This document shows, one piece after another, positions 32,746-40,844 of a stretch of 64,000 nt of DNA (positions within the stretch are counted from its first letter, which is position 1; the number at the start of each line of letters is the position of its first letter). A program made the translations under genes and the position numbers. The notes under the pieces were generated by a model that did no database searches, had not been told where the DNA came from, and was given only the letters and a program-made list of their open reading frames with translations. The DNA comes from an uncultured Prevotella sp. Lineage in GTDB: Bacteria; Bacteroidota; Bacteroidia; Bacteroidales; Bacteroidaceae. The DNA lies in the NCBI GenBank assembly GCA_900314455.1, contig OMVI01000021.1:1-64000 (forward strand), read 5' to 3'.

Positions 32746-34215
32746 TCACAGACACTCCTTTGCTGTTTCCATTGCCGTCATTGTGACTCCCTGGAGTCCG
32801 TGGAGGACAAGACTCTGACCCGTGAGAAGCAGATTCGGAACCGGAGTGTGTGCCGACAGCTGCGTCATGAGAGGATTATTGCAATCCTTCCTCACGCCGA
32901 ATGCCGAGCCATCGGGCGTCAGCGTGTAATCGCGGTAGGTCAACGGCGTGCTTGTGTACATCCTTTCGACGGCGTTACGAAGTCCCGGCAGAACCGTTTC
33001 GGCAAGCTCTATGCACTCGTCAGCTCTTCGTTGCTTCATGGCACGGTAGCCTTCCGGCCGCCTTCCGACAGTAGAATTGCTCCAAGGCTCCACCTCCTCC
33101 CACGTCATCGGCGTGAGAATGTCGACCTGCTGAGCCCATTCACCACCATCATCGGGAACCCGGCACGATACCATCACGCCTCCGACGGGACCTTTCTTGC
33201 GGTAGAAGTCCCACACATCGGCGTTCCGATAGACATAGTCGTTATGGTTGAAGTACCTCAACGTGTGGGGTTTGAGAACCAACGAGACTGTAAACATGCC
33301 CGTGGTGTTCTGCAATTCCGACATACGACGTCGGTAAATCTTCTTTATTTTGATGCTTTCACGAACCCAGGAGCACGTCAATGACGGATGAACATCCGAT
33401 ATGAACGTTTCGCCGGCGTACCTCCTGCCGTCCTTGCAGACAGCCTCAACGATGCGTCCGTCATGCTCCACGAGTTCAGTTACTTCCGCGTTGCAAACTA
33501 TTTGTCCGCCAAACCGACGAATATCGTTGACGAGTGACGCCACAATCATGTTTCCGTCGCCTTTCAACCGCCATGCGCTTTGAATGTAACTGCTGTTGCA
33601 ATGGAGGAACGTGAACAGTGGCAGCGTCTCCTTTCGCAGTTCAAGCTTCATCGCCGCGCCAGAAACAACGTTGGCAAGGAGCTCATCCGAGAAATTGGTT
33701 GACAGCCATTGCCACGCGTTTGTAGCAACAAGCTGCTGCGTGGTGGCGGCATCACGTCTCTCCGACTTGCGCATCATGTCGACGTAACGGACAAGTGCCT
33801 CACGCTCAGAGGGGAAGTCCCGTGCCAAAGTTTCGACAAAGTTGTCATACCCTTCGGCAATTTTGAATGTCCTTCCGGCTATTGTCACGTGGTCGAAACC
33901 ATCTCGGTCGAGGCGCACCCACGGCAAACGGAGCAGCCCCAGACGCTCAAATGCATCGTGAAGCGACTGCCCTTCGCCAAGGCCACCTACATAATGGAGT
34001 CCTGTATCGAATGCAAACGCCCCTCGGCGATAGCTTTGCATGCAACCGCCGGGCTGTTGTTCGCGCTCAAGTACTATAACACGACGACCTTGGGAGGCAA
34101 GAACGCGAGCGCATTCCAGTCCACCAAGGCCGCTGCCTATAATAATACAATTCCCTCCCCGTTCCCCTTCAAGGGAGGGGAGTTCTTCATTAGTTCTGTG
34201 GTTGACTTCTGCCAT
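32746..34215 (-). CDS. CrtI/phytoene desaturase-like FAD-dependent oxidoreductase
   Basis: 489 residues. Dinucleotide-binding motif IIIGSGLGGLECARVLASQG followed by VLEREQQPGGCMQSYRRGAF places it with phytoene desaturase and retinol saturase-like flavoproteins. The C terminus (LLLTGQSLVLHGLQGVTMTA) carries the usual second FAD-binding segment. It may reduce or desaturate the polyunsaturated or acyl product of the neighbouring ketosynthase system. Odd feature: residues 11-21 (EELPSLEGERG) come from a translated copy of the CTCCCC repeat lying between the ATG and the Rossmann motif. A start closer to the motif is not excluded, but no ATG lies between them. Confidence 0.85.
   Translation of the reverse strand: MAEVNHRTNEELPSLEGERGGNCIIIGSGLGGLECARVLASQGRRVIVLEREQQPGGCMQSYRRGAFAFDTGLHYVGGLGEGQSLHDAFERLGLLRLPWVRLDRDGFDHVTIAGRTFKIAEGYDNFVETLARDFPSEREALVRYVDMMRKSERRDAATTQQLVATNAWQWLSTNFSDELLANVVSGAAMKLELRKETLPLFTFLHCNSSYIQSAWRLKGDGNMIVASLVNDIRRFGGQIVCNAEVTELVEHDGRIVEAVCKDGRRYAGETFISDVHPSLTCSWVRESIKIKKIYRRRMSELQNTTGMFTVSLVLKPHTLRYFNHNDYVYRNADVWDFYRKKGPVGGVMVSCRVPDDGGEWAQQVDILTPMTWEEVEPWSNSTVGRRPEGYRAMKQRRADECIELAETVLPGLRNAVERMYTSTPLTYRDYTLTPDGSAFGVRKDCNNPLMTQLSAHTPVPNLLLTGQSLVLHGLQGVTMTAMETAKECL
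34153..34182. repeat. CTCCCC/GGGGAG repeat inside a coding region, copy 8
   Basis: CCCTCCCC at 34153-34160 pairs with GGGAGGGG at 34173-34180. It encodes LPSLEGERGG of the oxidoreductase on the minus strand. A partial copy (CTCCCCTCCTTTGGAGGG) lies just upstream of the gene at 34232-34249. Confidence 0.85.
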
Positions 34216-34271
34216 TGACGTAATTGTTAACTCCCCTCCTTTGGAGGGACCGTGGGAGGCTGTATGACCAG

Positions 34272-34514
34272 TTACTTAGCGTGCTGCTCAATGTAGTCGT
34301 AGAGGTCGTTGAAGGTTTCAATCTTCCTCAAATCCTCTGTTGGAATCTTAACCTTGAAGGTGTAGTTGACAACTGCAACGAGGTCAACGAGGCTCAAGCT
34401 GTCGAGGCTCAGAACGTCCTTGATGGCTCCTTCTGGAGAGATTTTGCTCTCGTCGACTTCGAATTCCTCTGCCAGTGTTGAGTTAACTTTTTTAATAATG
34501 TCTTCGCGTGTCAT
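34272..34514 (-). CDS. Acyl carrier protein
   Basis: 80 residues, acidic, four-helix ACP size. LSLDSLSLVDLV holds the Ser that takes phosphopantetheine (DSL motif, Ser about 37). It differs from housekeeping AcpP (which has DSLDTVELVM) and sits between ketosynthase and oxidoreductase, so it is probably the dedicated carrier of this operon. Confidence 0.9.
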   Translation of the reverse strand: MTREDIIKKVNSTLAEEFEVDESKISPEGAIKDVLSLDSLSLVDLVAVVNYTFKVKIPTEDLRKIETFNDLYDYIEQHAK

Positions 34515-34551
34515 AATTGTCTTCTTTTGTGGGGGGGATAACCTTGAGGCT

Positions 34552-34591
34552 AATCATAAGCGATGATAGGCGATGATAAGCGTTTATGGGG
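34552..34591. repeat. Decamer array between ketosynthase and ACP
   Basis: Units AATCATAAGC, GATGATAGGC, GATGATAAGC and a diverged GTTTATGGGG, exactly 10 bases each, matching the array at 31819-31858. Confidence 0.75.
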
Positions 34592-34607
34592 GGGCTGCCG
34601 ATTATAA

Positions 34608-35837
34608 TTATTTGTTTTTAATGTTCTTTATTATTAATGTGGAGTTGGTGCCGCCGAAGCCGAAACTGTTCGAAAGGAACATGTCGAAGTGGGCTTCCTT
34701 GGTCTCAGGGATGATGTTCAGCTTTGCGCTTTCCTCATCCGGGTTCTCGAAGTTGATGTTTCCGGCAATGAAGTCGTTCTTCATCATCAACGTAGAATAT
34801 ACTACTTCGCTGGCTCCTGCCATCCACATCTCGTGACCGGTCTGGCTCTTTGTCGATGTCACCGGTACCTTATAGTCGCCAAAGTTCTGAGCTATGGCAA
34901 GCGCCTCGCGGCTGTCTCCGATGTGGGTCGATGTGGCATGAGCGTTGACATACCCTATTTCGTGAATGTCTTTAATGCCACTGTTCTGCAGGCAGAGCTC
35001 CAAAGAGCGTGCCGGACCTGCTACATTAGGAGTAGAAATATGGTCGCCATTGCCTGAGAAGCCCCATCCTATGACCTCAGCGATAATCGGTGCGCCACGT
35101 TTGACGGCATGTTCGTAGTCCTCTACTATGACAGTAGCTGCTCCTCCACCAGGAACGAGACCGTCGCGGTCGCGATCGAACGGGCGACTTGCCTTCGTTG
35201 GCTCGTCCTCACGTGTAGAGAAAGCCTGGATTCCGTCGAAGCTTGCAATACCATACATATTGTTCTCCTCGGCACCACCGCAAATAACGTAGTCCTGAAG
35301 ACCGTTGCGGATGAGCAGTGCAGCAAGTCCTATAGCCTGACTCGACGACGAGCATGCTGACGAAGCTGTCAGATTGATGCCCTTAAGATGGAAAAGGCAG
35401 GCGAGGTTCATAGAAATCGTGGAGTTCATGCTCTGGAAAATAGCACCGCTGCCACACATTTCCGTATCCTTGAACTCACGGAACTTGTCGAGAGCCTCCA
35501 TCGTTGCCTGAGCCACTGAGTCGTTGCCGTAGATTATTCCGACCTCATGCTTGTCGATGAAGTCCTGGTCCATCTTCGCGTTCTCCAGTGCCTGGCGTGT
35601 TGCCATGTAGGCGTACTGAGCCTCTTCCGGCATAAACTGGCGGAGATTACGTTTAACATAAGGCTTGAGGTCCGGCTTCTTGACGTCGGTGCAGAGTGCC
35701 GAACGGAAACCGGCATCCTTGCGTTCCTGACTGTATATGACACCACTCTTGCCGTTGTACAGTGAGTCGCGTACTTCGTCGAGCGTTGTTCCGAGGCACG
35801 ACCAAATGCCCATGCCTGTTATTACTACTCTTTTCAT
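34608..35837 (-). CDS. Beta-ketoacyl-ACP synthase (FabF/FabB-like)
   Basis: 409 residues, full ketosynthase length. Catalytic Cys162 in LTASSACSSSSQAIG, His in YVNAHATSTHIGD (about 304) and His in KSQTGHEMWMAGASE (about 338) complete the Cys-His-His triad. The residues around the Cys (SACSSSSQ rather than TACATGT) and the KSQTGHEMW block place it in the secondary-metabolism branch found in aryl polyene and related clusters, not in housekeeping FabF. It condenses malonyl-ACP with an acyl chain on the neighbouring ACP. Starts 6 bases after the GNAT gene stop, so the two are co-transcribed. Confidence 0.88.
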   Translation of the reverse strand: MKRVVITGMGIWSCLGTTLDEVRDSLYNGKSGVIYSQERKDAGFRSALCTDVKKPDLKPYVKRNLRQFMPEEAQYAYMATRQALENAKMDQDFIDKHEVGIIYGNDSVAQATMEALDKFREFKDTEMCGSGAIFQSMNSTISMNLACLFHLKGINLTASSACSSSSQAIGLAALLIRNGLQDYVICGGAEENNMYGIASFDGIQAFSTREDEPTKASRPFDRDRDGLVPGGGAATVIVEDYEHAVKRGAPIIAEVIGWGFSGNGDHISTPNVAGPARSLELCLQNSGIKDIHEIGYVNAHATSTHIGDSREALAIAQNFGDYKVPVTSTKSQTGHEMWMAGASEVVYSTLMMKNDFIAGNINFENPDEESAKLNIIPETKEAHFDMFLSNSFGFGGTNSTLIIKNIKNK

Positions 35838-35843
35838 TGTTGT

Positions 35844-36977
35844 TTAGTCTATTTTCTTAATCCAGCAGCGGCGGCGCTTCACGTACTGAGGGTTCAGCGG
35901 TTTCCACTGCGAAAGTTCTTTCACGTTGTTCTCCAACTGTGGTCCGGTCTCGGCATAGCGTATTCCAAGACGGTTGTAAACCGGTATGAGATGGTCGAAA
36001 AGCAGTGCGTTGACACCCAGTCCCTGGTAGTCGGGGCGCACGGCGATGAGCAACAGTCCGGCGGTATGCTCCGGATGCCACTTCAAGGCACGCAGCATGT
36101 AGAACCATCCGAACGGGAACAGCCGTCCGTGGGTGCGGCGGAGGGCATGCGACAGACTCGTCATCGTCACCGTAATGGCAACGAGTTCGCCTTTCTCGTT
36201 TTCCACAATTGGCACCATATCGAGGTTCAACAGAGGCAGATACATGCCTACAAACTCCATCGTTTGCTCCGGAGATATCGGCGTGAAGTCGTAGAGGGGA
36301 GCGTAAGCGGCATTGAGCAATTCGAAGATACGAAGCGCATAGCCATCCTTAACCTCCTTGCGGGTGAGCGTACGGGTATGCAGTCCGAACATCTCCTTCG
36401 ACAAACGGGACACGCGGGCATACTTTGCCGGCACCTCTTCGGGCACCTTTATGCGTATCTGAACCCAGTCGACGGCCTTCTCATAGCCCAAAGCCTTCAT
36501 GTGTTCGGGGTAATACGGGTAGTTATAGTACTCCGTCATTGCCGCCATCTTATCATAATCCTCTAGCAGCATGCCTTCCTTGTCGAAGTCGGTGAAACCC
36601 AACGGACCCTCAATAGTGTCCATTCCGCGTTCCTTGCCCCACTTCGTCACAGTGTCAAGAAGTGCCTTTGAGACCTCGCGGTCGTCAATAAAGTCGAACA
36701 TACTAAACCGTACGTTCTGCTTTTTCCATGTTTCGTTAGCATGGTGGTTTATGATTCCGGCAACACGACCCACCACCTTTCCGTCCTTATAAGCGAGGAA
36801 AGGCTGTGCATCGCAGAACTTCAGTCCTGGGTTCTTGCCCGGAGTGAACGTGCCGCGAACGTCGCTGTCAAGGTCGGGAACATACTCGTGGCTGCTTTTG
36901 TACAATTCATGAGGGAATTTAACAAAAGCGGTCAACTCGTGTTTCGATACCACAGGTTTGACGACTATATTGCTCAT
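35844..36977 (-). CDS. GNAT-superfamily N-acyltransferase-like protein
   Basis: 377 residues. N-terminal SKHELTAFVKFPHELYKSSH and KFCDAQPFLAYKDGKVVGRV followed by AGIINHHANE are typical of a long GNAT-like family common in Bacteroidetes; the C-terminal half carries the acetyl-CoA-fold region (LLLIAVRPDYQGLGVNALLF) with the Q/RxxGxG/A-type loop (YQGLGV). Twice the size of a simple acetyltransferase, so it may use long acyl-CoA or acyl-ACP. It is the first gene of the operon with ketosynthase and ACP and has its own promoter. Similar proteins act as ceramide synthases in some bacteria; that role here is only a hypothesis. Confidence 0.7.
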   Translation of the reverse strand: MSNIVVKPVVSKHELTAFVKFPHELYKSSHEYVPDLDSDVRGTFTPGKNPGLKFCDAQPFLAYKDGKVVGRVAGIINHHANETWKKQNVRFSMFDFIDDREVSKALLDTVTKWGKERGMDTIEGPLGFTDFDKEGMLLEDYDKMAAMTEYYNYPYYPEHMKALGYEKAVDWVQIRIKVPEEVPAKYARVSRLSKEMFGLHTRTLTRKEVKDGYALRIFELLNAAYAPLYDFTPISPEQTMEFVGMYLPLLNLDMVPIVENEKGELVAITVTMTSLSHALRRTHGRLFPFGWFYMLRALKWHPEHTAGLLLIAVRPDYQGLGVNALLFDHLIPVYNRLGIRYAETGPQLENNVKELSQWKPLNPQYVKRRRCWIKKID

Positions 36978-36996
36978 AGCTAAAAGTTTCAGAGTG

Positions 36997-37027
36997 CAAA
37001 AGTACTCATATTTTTCCGAATGACAAT
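36997..37027 (-). promoter_or_regulatory. Promoter of the GNAT-ketosynthase-ACP operon
   Basis: TACTTTTG on the minus strand (37004-36997), with ATTG (one mismatch to TTTG) 19 bases upstream. It lies 20 bases before the GNAT start codon. Confidence 0.6.
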
Positions 37028-37097
37028 GATTTATGGTTCTATTTTAATTTCTCTGGGGTTTCTATGGAAGATAAAAAGGAAGAAATGAACAGTGAAA

Positions 37098-37280
37098 AAC
37101 AAGGGGAAGACCTCACCAAACCTACCATATGACCTCTCCAAGCCTCAACAGGGCTAGGCTTTTAGTTACCTAATGCCTCCTTGCGCATAGCTGTCAGGTG
37201 ACTAAACAACCCCTCTTTGAGAGGGGCTTGGGGAGGTTTCAGGAGGTCTTCGCTTAGGTTTGGTGAGGTCAAACCTAAGG
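37098..37280. repeat. Mosaic CTCCCC repeat, copy 9
   Basis: Several modules in the order seen elsewhere: GACCTCTCCAAGCCTC, TAATGCCTCCTTGCGC, the hairpin CCCCTCTTTGAGAGGGG, CTTGGGGAGG, and GGTCTTCGCTTAGGTTTGG. Confidence 0.75.
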
Positions 37281-37291
37281 TTTCGCGTTGC

Positions 37292-37372
37292 TTTTTAATT
37301 TAATTTTGCTCGAAAAATAAATTAAAAATTGAGGAAAAATAAATTAAAAATCAGATAAAAATAAATTAAAAA
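37292..37372. repeat. AT-rich array, copy C
   Basis: One TTTTTAATTTAATTTT unit followed by three inverted AAAAATAAATTAAAAA units. Flanks GCGTTGC and AAGTTAAGCTTTGATA match copy A. Confidence 0.75.
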
Positions 37373-37473
37373 TGAACACCAAAGTTAAGCTTTGATATTC
37401 AGAAAGTTATGATATAGCAAAATAAAACCCTTGTTGGTTGAAGGTGGTTCGCTTGTTGGTGGAGTGTTTTTGA

Positions 37474-38271
37474 TTAATACTCCACCATCCTTTGCCACTC
37501 TTCTGCAACCCCATCGGGTAGCGGCGGGAGGTCAGAGGGCACCGAAAACTGCCAGATATGGTTCTTTTCCTTCTTTATCTGACGAAGTTCCGACTTCGAG
37601 ACATACTGCCTTGCGGTGACAAAAAACTCCGACGTGACGCTGATACGCTCATCGGTGTCCTCGCCGCGGTAACGTGCAAGGAAGCCGGTCTGCTTCCCGA
37701 ACGACAGCAGACGATTGGAAGTGGAATAGCGGGTCTCACTGTCGGTGTAGCCAATCATCGTCGCCACAATGCCGTACATCTTCATTTGACTCATGTTCAG
37801 ACTATGTTCCGGACGGCCGGCGAGCTCGTCAACGGTCACCGTCGTCGTCGAATCGGTATAGCTGATGTGCCCCGCCTTGTTTCGGAAGAGATATATGTCG
37901 CCGTTGCTGCGCGTCGAATATTCGTCACCACTTATACTATTGAGCAGCGGTTGAGCCTCAAGGTTCGGCAAACTCATCTGTATGAACGTGTCATCACCAT
38001 TCGCTGCCGGTGCCTTCCGACGCCTTTCGCCAAGGAATTTGCGGTCGCAGAAGTCGACACCGGACGCCTCCGCCGAATCAACGGGGATGTATATCTCCAT
38101 ATAACCATCCCAAAAATAGGACAGAACGGAGTCGGTGGTCTGCCAAACGCGGTAGTATCCCTTCAGGCGCTCGTAGGTTTGGGCATGCAAGATAAGACCT
38201 CCCCCGACCCCTCCGAAGGAGGGGAGAAGGAGAAATGTTATGAGGATGAGTAAGTGTTTGAAGTTTATCAT
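37474..38271 (-). CDS. Exported protein of unknown function with repeat-derived signal peptide segment
   Basis: 265 residues; not recognised. The N terminus MINFKHLLILITFLLL then PSFGGVGGG then LILHAQ is a signal peptide interrupted by nine residues encoded by a CTCCCC repeat (38196-38230). The mature part has short beta segments (YYRVWQTTDSVLSYFWDGYM, EIYIPVDSAE) and a charged C-terminal half (SKSELRQIKKEKNHIWQF). Its ATG overlaps the rnr stop (ATGA), so it is translationally coupled to RNase R, though nothing in the sequence suggests an RNA role. Confidence 0.7.
   Translation of the reverse strand: MINFKHLLILITFLLLPSFGGVGGGLILHAQTYERLKGYYRVWQTTDSVLSYFWDGYMEIYIPVDSAEASGVDFCDRKFLGERRRKAPAANGDDTFIQMSLPNLEAQPLLNSISGDEYSTRSNGDIYLFRNKAGHISYTDSTTTVTVDELAGRPEHSLNMSQMKMYGIVATMIGYTDSETRYSTSNRLLSFGKQTGFLARYRGEDTDERISVTSEFFVTARQYVSKSELRQIKKEKNHIWQFSVPSDLPPLPDGVAEEWQRMVEY
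38196..38230. repeat. CTCCCC/GGGGAG repeat inside a signal peptide, copy 10
   Basis: CCCCTCC (38208-38214) pairs with GGAGGGG (38218-38224). Read on the minus strand it gives LLPSFGGVGGGL, residues 15-26 of the exported protein. Confidence 0.85.
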
Positions 38272-40577
38272 CTTCTGTGTTTGCCTTTTTTCTTGTCGTC
38301 CTTGCCACCTTTGGCGTGCTTGCCCTGATGCTTCGACGCACCGCCTTTGGCATTATTGGCAGACGATTTGGAGTTGTCGGTCTTGTCGGCAAGCACGAAG
38401 TCGAGCTGCTTCTTTTCGAGATTGGCACGCGCAACACGAATGCGGATAGGGTCGCCGAGCTGATACTGGTGGTGATGACGGCGTCCGATGAGACAGTAGT
38501 TCTTCTCGTCGAAGTCGTAGTAGTCGTCGTCGAGGTCGCGCATCGGCACCATACCCTCACAGTGGTTCTCATCTATCTCGGCATAAATGCCATAGCTCTG
38601 TATGCCGGAAATGTGTGCATCGTATTCCTCTCCGACATGGTCGCCCATGAATTCCACCATCTTATACTTTATGGAATCGCGCTCGGCATTCTGCGCTATC
38701 TGCTCCATGTCGGAGCAATGCTCACATAGCTCTTCGTATTTGTCCTTGTTTGCCGAGCGGCCACCATTCTGATAGCGAGTCAGCAGACGGTGTACCATCG
38801 TGTCGGGGTAGCGCCGTATCGGTGAAGTGAAGTGCGTATAGTAGTCGAAAGCGAGACCGAAGTGACCGATGTTGTGCGTCGAGTACTTCGCCTTCATCAT
38901 CGAGCGGAGGGCGATAGTTTGTATAAGCTTCTGCTCACGCTTGCCTGCAACCTCGTCCATGAGGGTGTTCAGCGCGCGTGCCGTTGCTCCCTTGGTGCTC
39001 GACGACTTGAGTTTATAGCCGAACTTGGCAGAGAACTCTCGAAGGTTCTCAAACTTCTGCGGGTCTGGATTATCATGGATACGGTACGGAAGGGTCTTTG
39101 CCTTTTTGCCCTTTGGCACCTTGCCGACGCTCTCGGCAACGGTCTTGTTGGCGAGGAGCATGAATTCCTCAATGAGTTTGTTGGCATCCTTTGAGCGCTT
39201 GAAGTAGCAGCGGATTGGCTTGCCCTTCTCGTCGACGTCGAAGTGGAGCTCCTCTGAGTCGAACTTAACACTACCGTTCTTGAAGCGTTTCTTGCGAAGC
39301 TTCTTGGCAAGTCTGTCCAGTGCGATTAGCTCGTTGGCATATTCGCCATTGTAACCTTCCGGACCAGGTGCGGGAGCGGGCTCTCCGGTACCGTCGACGA
39401 CACCGTTGTCCTCGAGAAGTTGTTGTACTTCCTCGTATGCATAGCGTCTGTTCGACTTTATAACGGTATGTACTAGGCGGAAAGCCTTGATGTCTGCGTT
39501 GTCGTCAAGGTTGAAAACGGCACTGTAGCAAAGCTTTTCCTCATTGGGACGGAGCGAGCATACGAAGTTGCAAAGGTGCTCGGGGAGCATCGGAATGGTA
39601 CGGTCGACGAGGTAAACGCTCGTAGCGCGCTTCTGTGCCTCTCTGTCGATGATGTCGCCTTCGTGTACGTAGTGGCTCACATCGGCGATGTGCACGCCCA
39701 CTTCCCATTGTCCGTTAGGCAGCTTCTTTATGCTGAGGGCATCGTCGAAGTCCTTTGCGTCCTTCGGGTCGATGGTACATGTCCACGTGTTTCGGAAGTC
39801 TTCGCGTTCTGCCAAATCCTCTTTGGTCACTTGTCCGGTAATTTTCTCAGCGGCATCCTCGACCCGTTTCGGGTACTTATATGGCAAACCGTACTGCGCC
39901 AGTATAGAGTTCATCTCTACATCGTTATCTCCGGCAGGCCCGAGGACGTCGATGACTTCGCCAACGAGGTTCTTATGGTCGGCATCAGGCCATTGCGTAA
40001 TCTTCACAACTGCCCTATCGTCAGTCTTTCCACCTTTAAGCTTCTTCTTGGGGATAAGGATGTCGTGTACGAAAAGATTCTCCTGAGTTACGAGGAATGC
40101 TATATCCCTATCCACACGGAGACGTCCGACGAACGTATCTTTCTTCCGCTTGATGATTTCGATTACCATTGCCTCCTTGATATGCTTCTGTCGGCGTGCC
40201 ATAATCTGGACCTTCACGCGGTCGCCGTTGAGGGCTGACATCGAGTTACGTTCTGAAACGAAGATTGGAGTGCCGCCATCGTCGGGCTGGAATGTGTTCT
40301 TTCCGTTTGCCTTACGGATGAAGGTGCCTTCCTGAACCTGCCCCTTGGTGTTCAGACGATATGCGTTTTCGCCGACTTTCGACAGGAAATCGTCCCACGC
40401 CATTTCGTCCATTGTGTCGATAGCGAGCATCTTCTGCGGATGAGTGGTAAGCCGCAGTGCCTTGAAAATTTGCTTATAACTGAACGTTTCACCTGGTTGC
40501 GACTGGAAGAAGCTCGTCAGCTTCTCTGCCATTTGGTTTTTGGTGAGACGTCGTCCGTTTCCATTTCCTTTTGCCAT
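38268..40577 (-). CDS. rnr: Ribonuclease R
   Basis: 769 residues from the ATG at 40577 (MAKGNGNGRRLTKNQMAEKL); an upstream ATG would add nine residues without similarity. Domain order: N-terminal helix-turn-helix-like region, cold-shock domains (about 80-240), catalytic RNB domain with the Asp cluster TIDPKDAKDFDDALSI and the VADVSHYV-like block HIADVSHYVHEG, then an S1 domain (YDAHISGIQSYGIYAEIDEN) and a Lys/Gly/His-rich tail. It degrades structured RNA 3' to 5' in the cytosol. The stop codon overlaps the next start by four bases. Confidence 0.95.
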   Translation of the reverse strand: MAKGNGNGRRLTKNQMAEKLTSFFQSQPGETFSYKQIFKALRLTTHPQKMLAIDTMDEMAWDDFLSKVGENAYRLNTKGQVQEGTFIRKANGKNTFQPDDGGTPIFVSERNSMSALNGDRVKVQIMARRQKHIKEAMVIEIIKRKKDTFVGRLRVDRDIAFLVTQENLFVHDILIPKKKLKGGKTDDRAVVKITQWPDADHKNLVGEVIDVLGPAGDNDVEMNSILAQYGLPYKYPKRVEDAAEKITGQVTKEDLAEREDFRNTWTCTIDPKDAKDFDDALSIKKLPNGQWEVGVHIADVSHYVHEGDIIDREAQKRATSVYLVDRTIPMLPEHLCNFVCSLRPNEEKLCYSAVFNLDDNADIKAFRLVHTVIKSNRRYAYEEVQQLLEDNGVVDGTGEPAPAPGPEGYNGEYANELIALDRLAKKLRKKRFKNGSVKFDSEELHFDVDEKGKPIRCYFKRSKDANKLIEEFMLLANKTVAESVGKVPKGKKAKTLPYRIHDNPDPQKFENLREFSAKFGYKLKSSSTKGATARALNTLMDEVAGKREQKLIQTIALRSMMKAKYSTHNIGHFGLAFDYYTHFTSPIRRYPDTMVHRLLTRYQNGGRSANKDKYEELCEHCSDMEQIAQNAERDSIKYKMVEFMGDHVGEEYDAHISGIQSYGIYAEIDENHCEGMVPMRDLDDDYYDFDEKNYCLIGRRHHHQYQLGDPIRIRVARANLEKKQLDFVLADKTDNSKSSANNAKGGASKHQGKHAKGGKDDKKKGKHRR

Positions 40578-40707
40578 AGTAGTAAATTGTTTAAGCGAAA
40601 GCACAAGGGAGAAATGTTGATGTTATCGGATTGTAATCGGGGAAAACAGATAGTCGAAAATGTTCGATTATTTTTTATTTCTTGTCAGTAAACGAAGTGT
40701 TGTCCCT

Positions 40708-40737
40708 TTAACTTCCCATTAACTTCTTTTTAACTTC
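40708..40737. repeat. 11-bp period array of TTAACTTC
   Basis: TTAACTTC at 40708, 40719 and 40730, exactly 11 bases apart, in the divergent region between rnr and the SDR gene. A similar array with TTAACTCC is at 62583-62612. Confidence 0.75.
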
Positions 40738-40813
40738 TCTTCCAATCCCTTAATATAATCTTTCGTGTGTTTTTAATGTTTATATTCTGTACGCAAAGTA
40801 ACAAAAAAGTTTG

Positions 40814-40821
40814 TACCTTTG
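40814..40821 (+). promoter_or_regulatory. Promoter -7 element of the SDR gene
   Basis: TACCTTTG followed by C, 23 bases before the ATG at 40845. It lies downstream of an earlier in-frame ATG, which supports the later start. Confidence 0.6.
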
Positions 40822-40844
40822 CAAACAATTCGATTGAAAACTTA

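Larger units (their letters stand above)
36978..37473. other. Intergenic region with a composite repeat
   Basis: No gene supported. After the GNAT promoter come CTCTCC/CTCACC repeat segments (37098-37160), TAATGCCTCCTTGCGC (37172), a CCCCTCT/AGAGGGG hairpin (about 37200-37230), TTCGCTTAGGTTTGGTGAGG (37248) and the AT-rich array C (37292-37372). Confidence 0.7.

Noticed and set aside
2116..37372. AT-rich arrays considered as CRISPR repeats
   Set aside because: Spacers are only 4-6 bases, units switch orientation and no cas genes are present.
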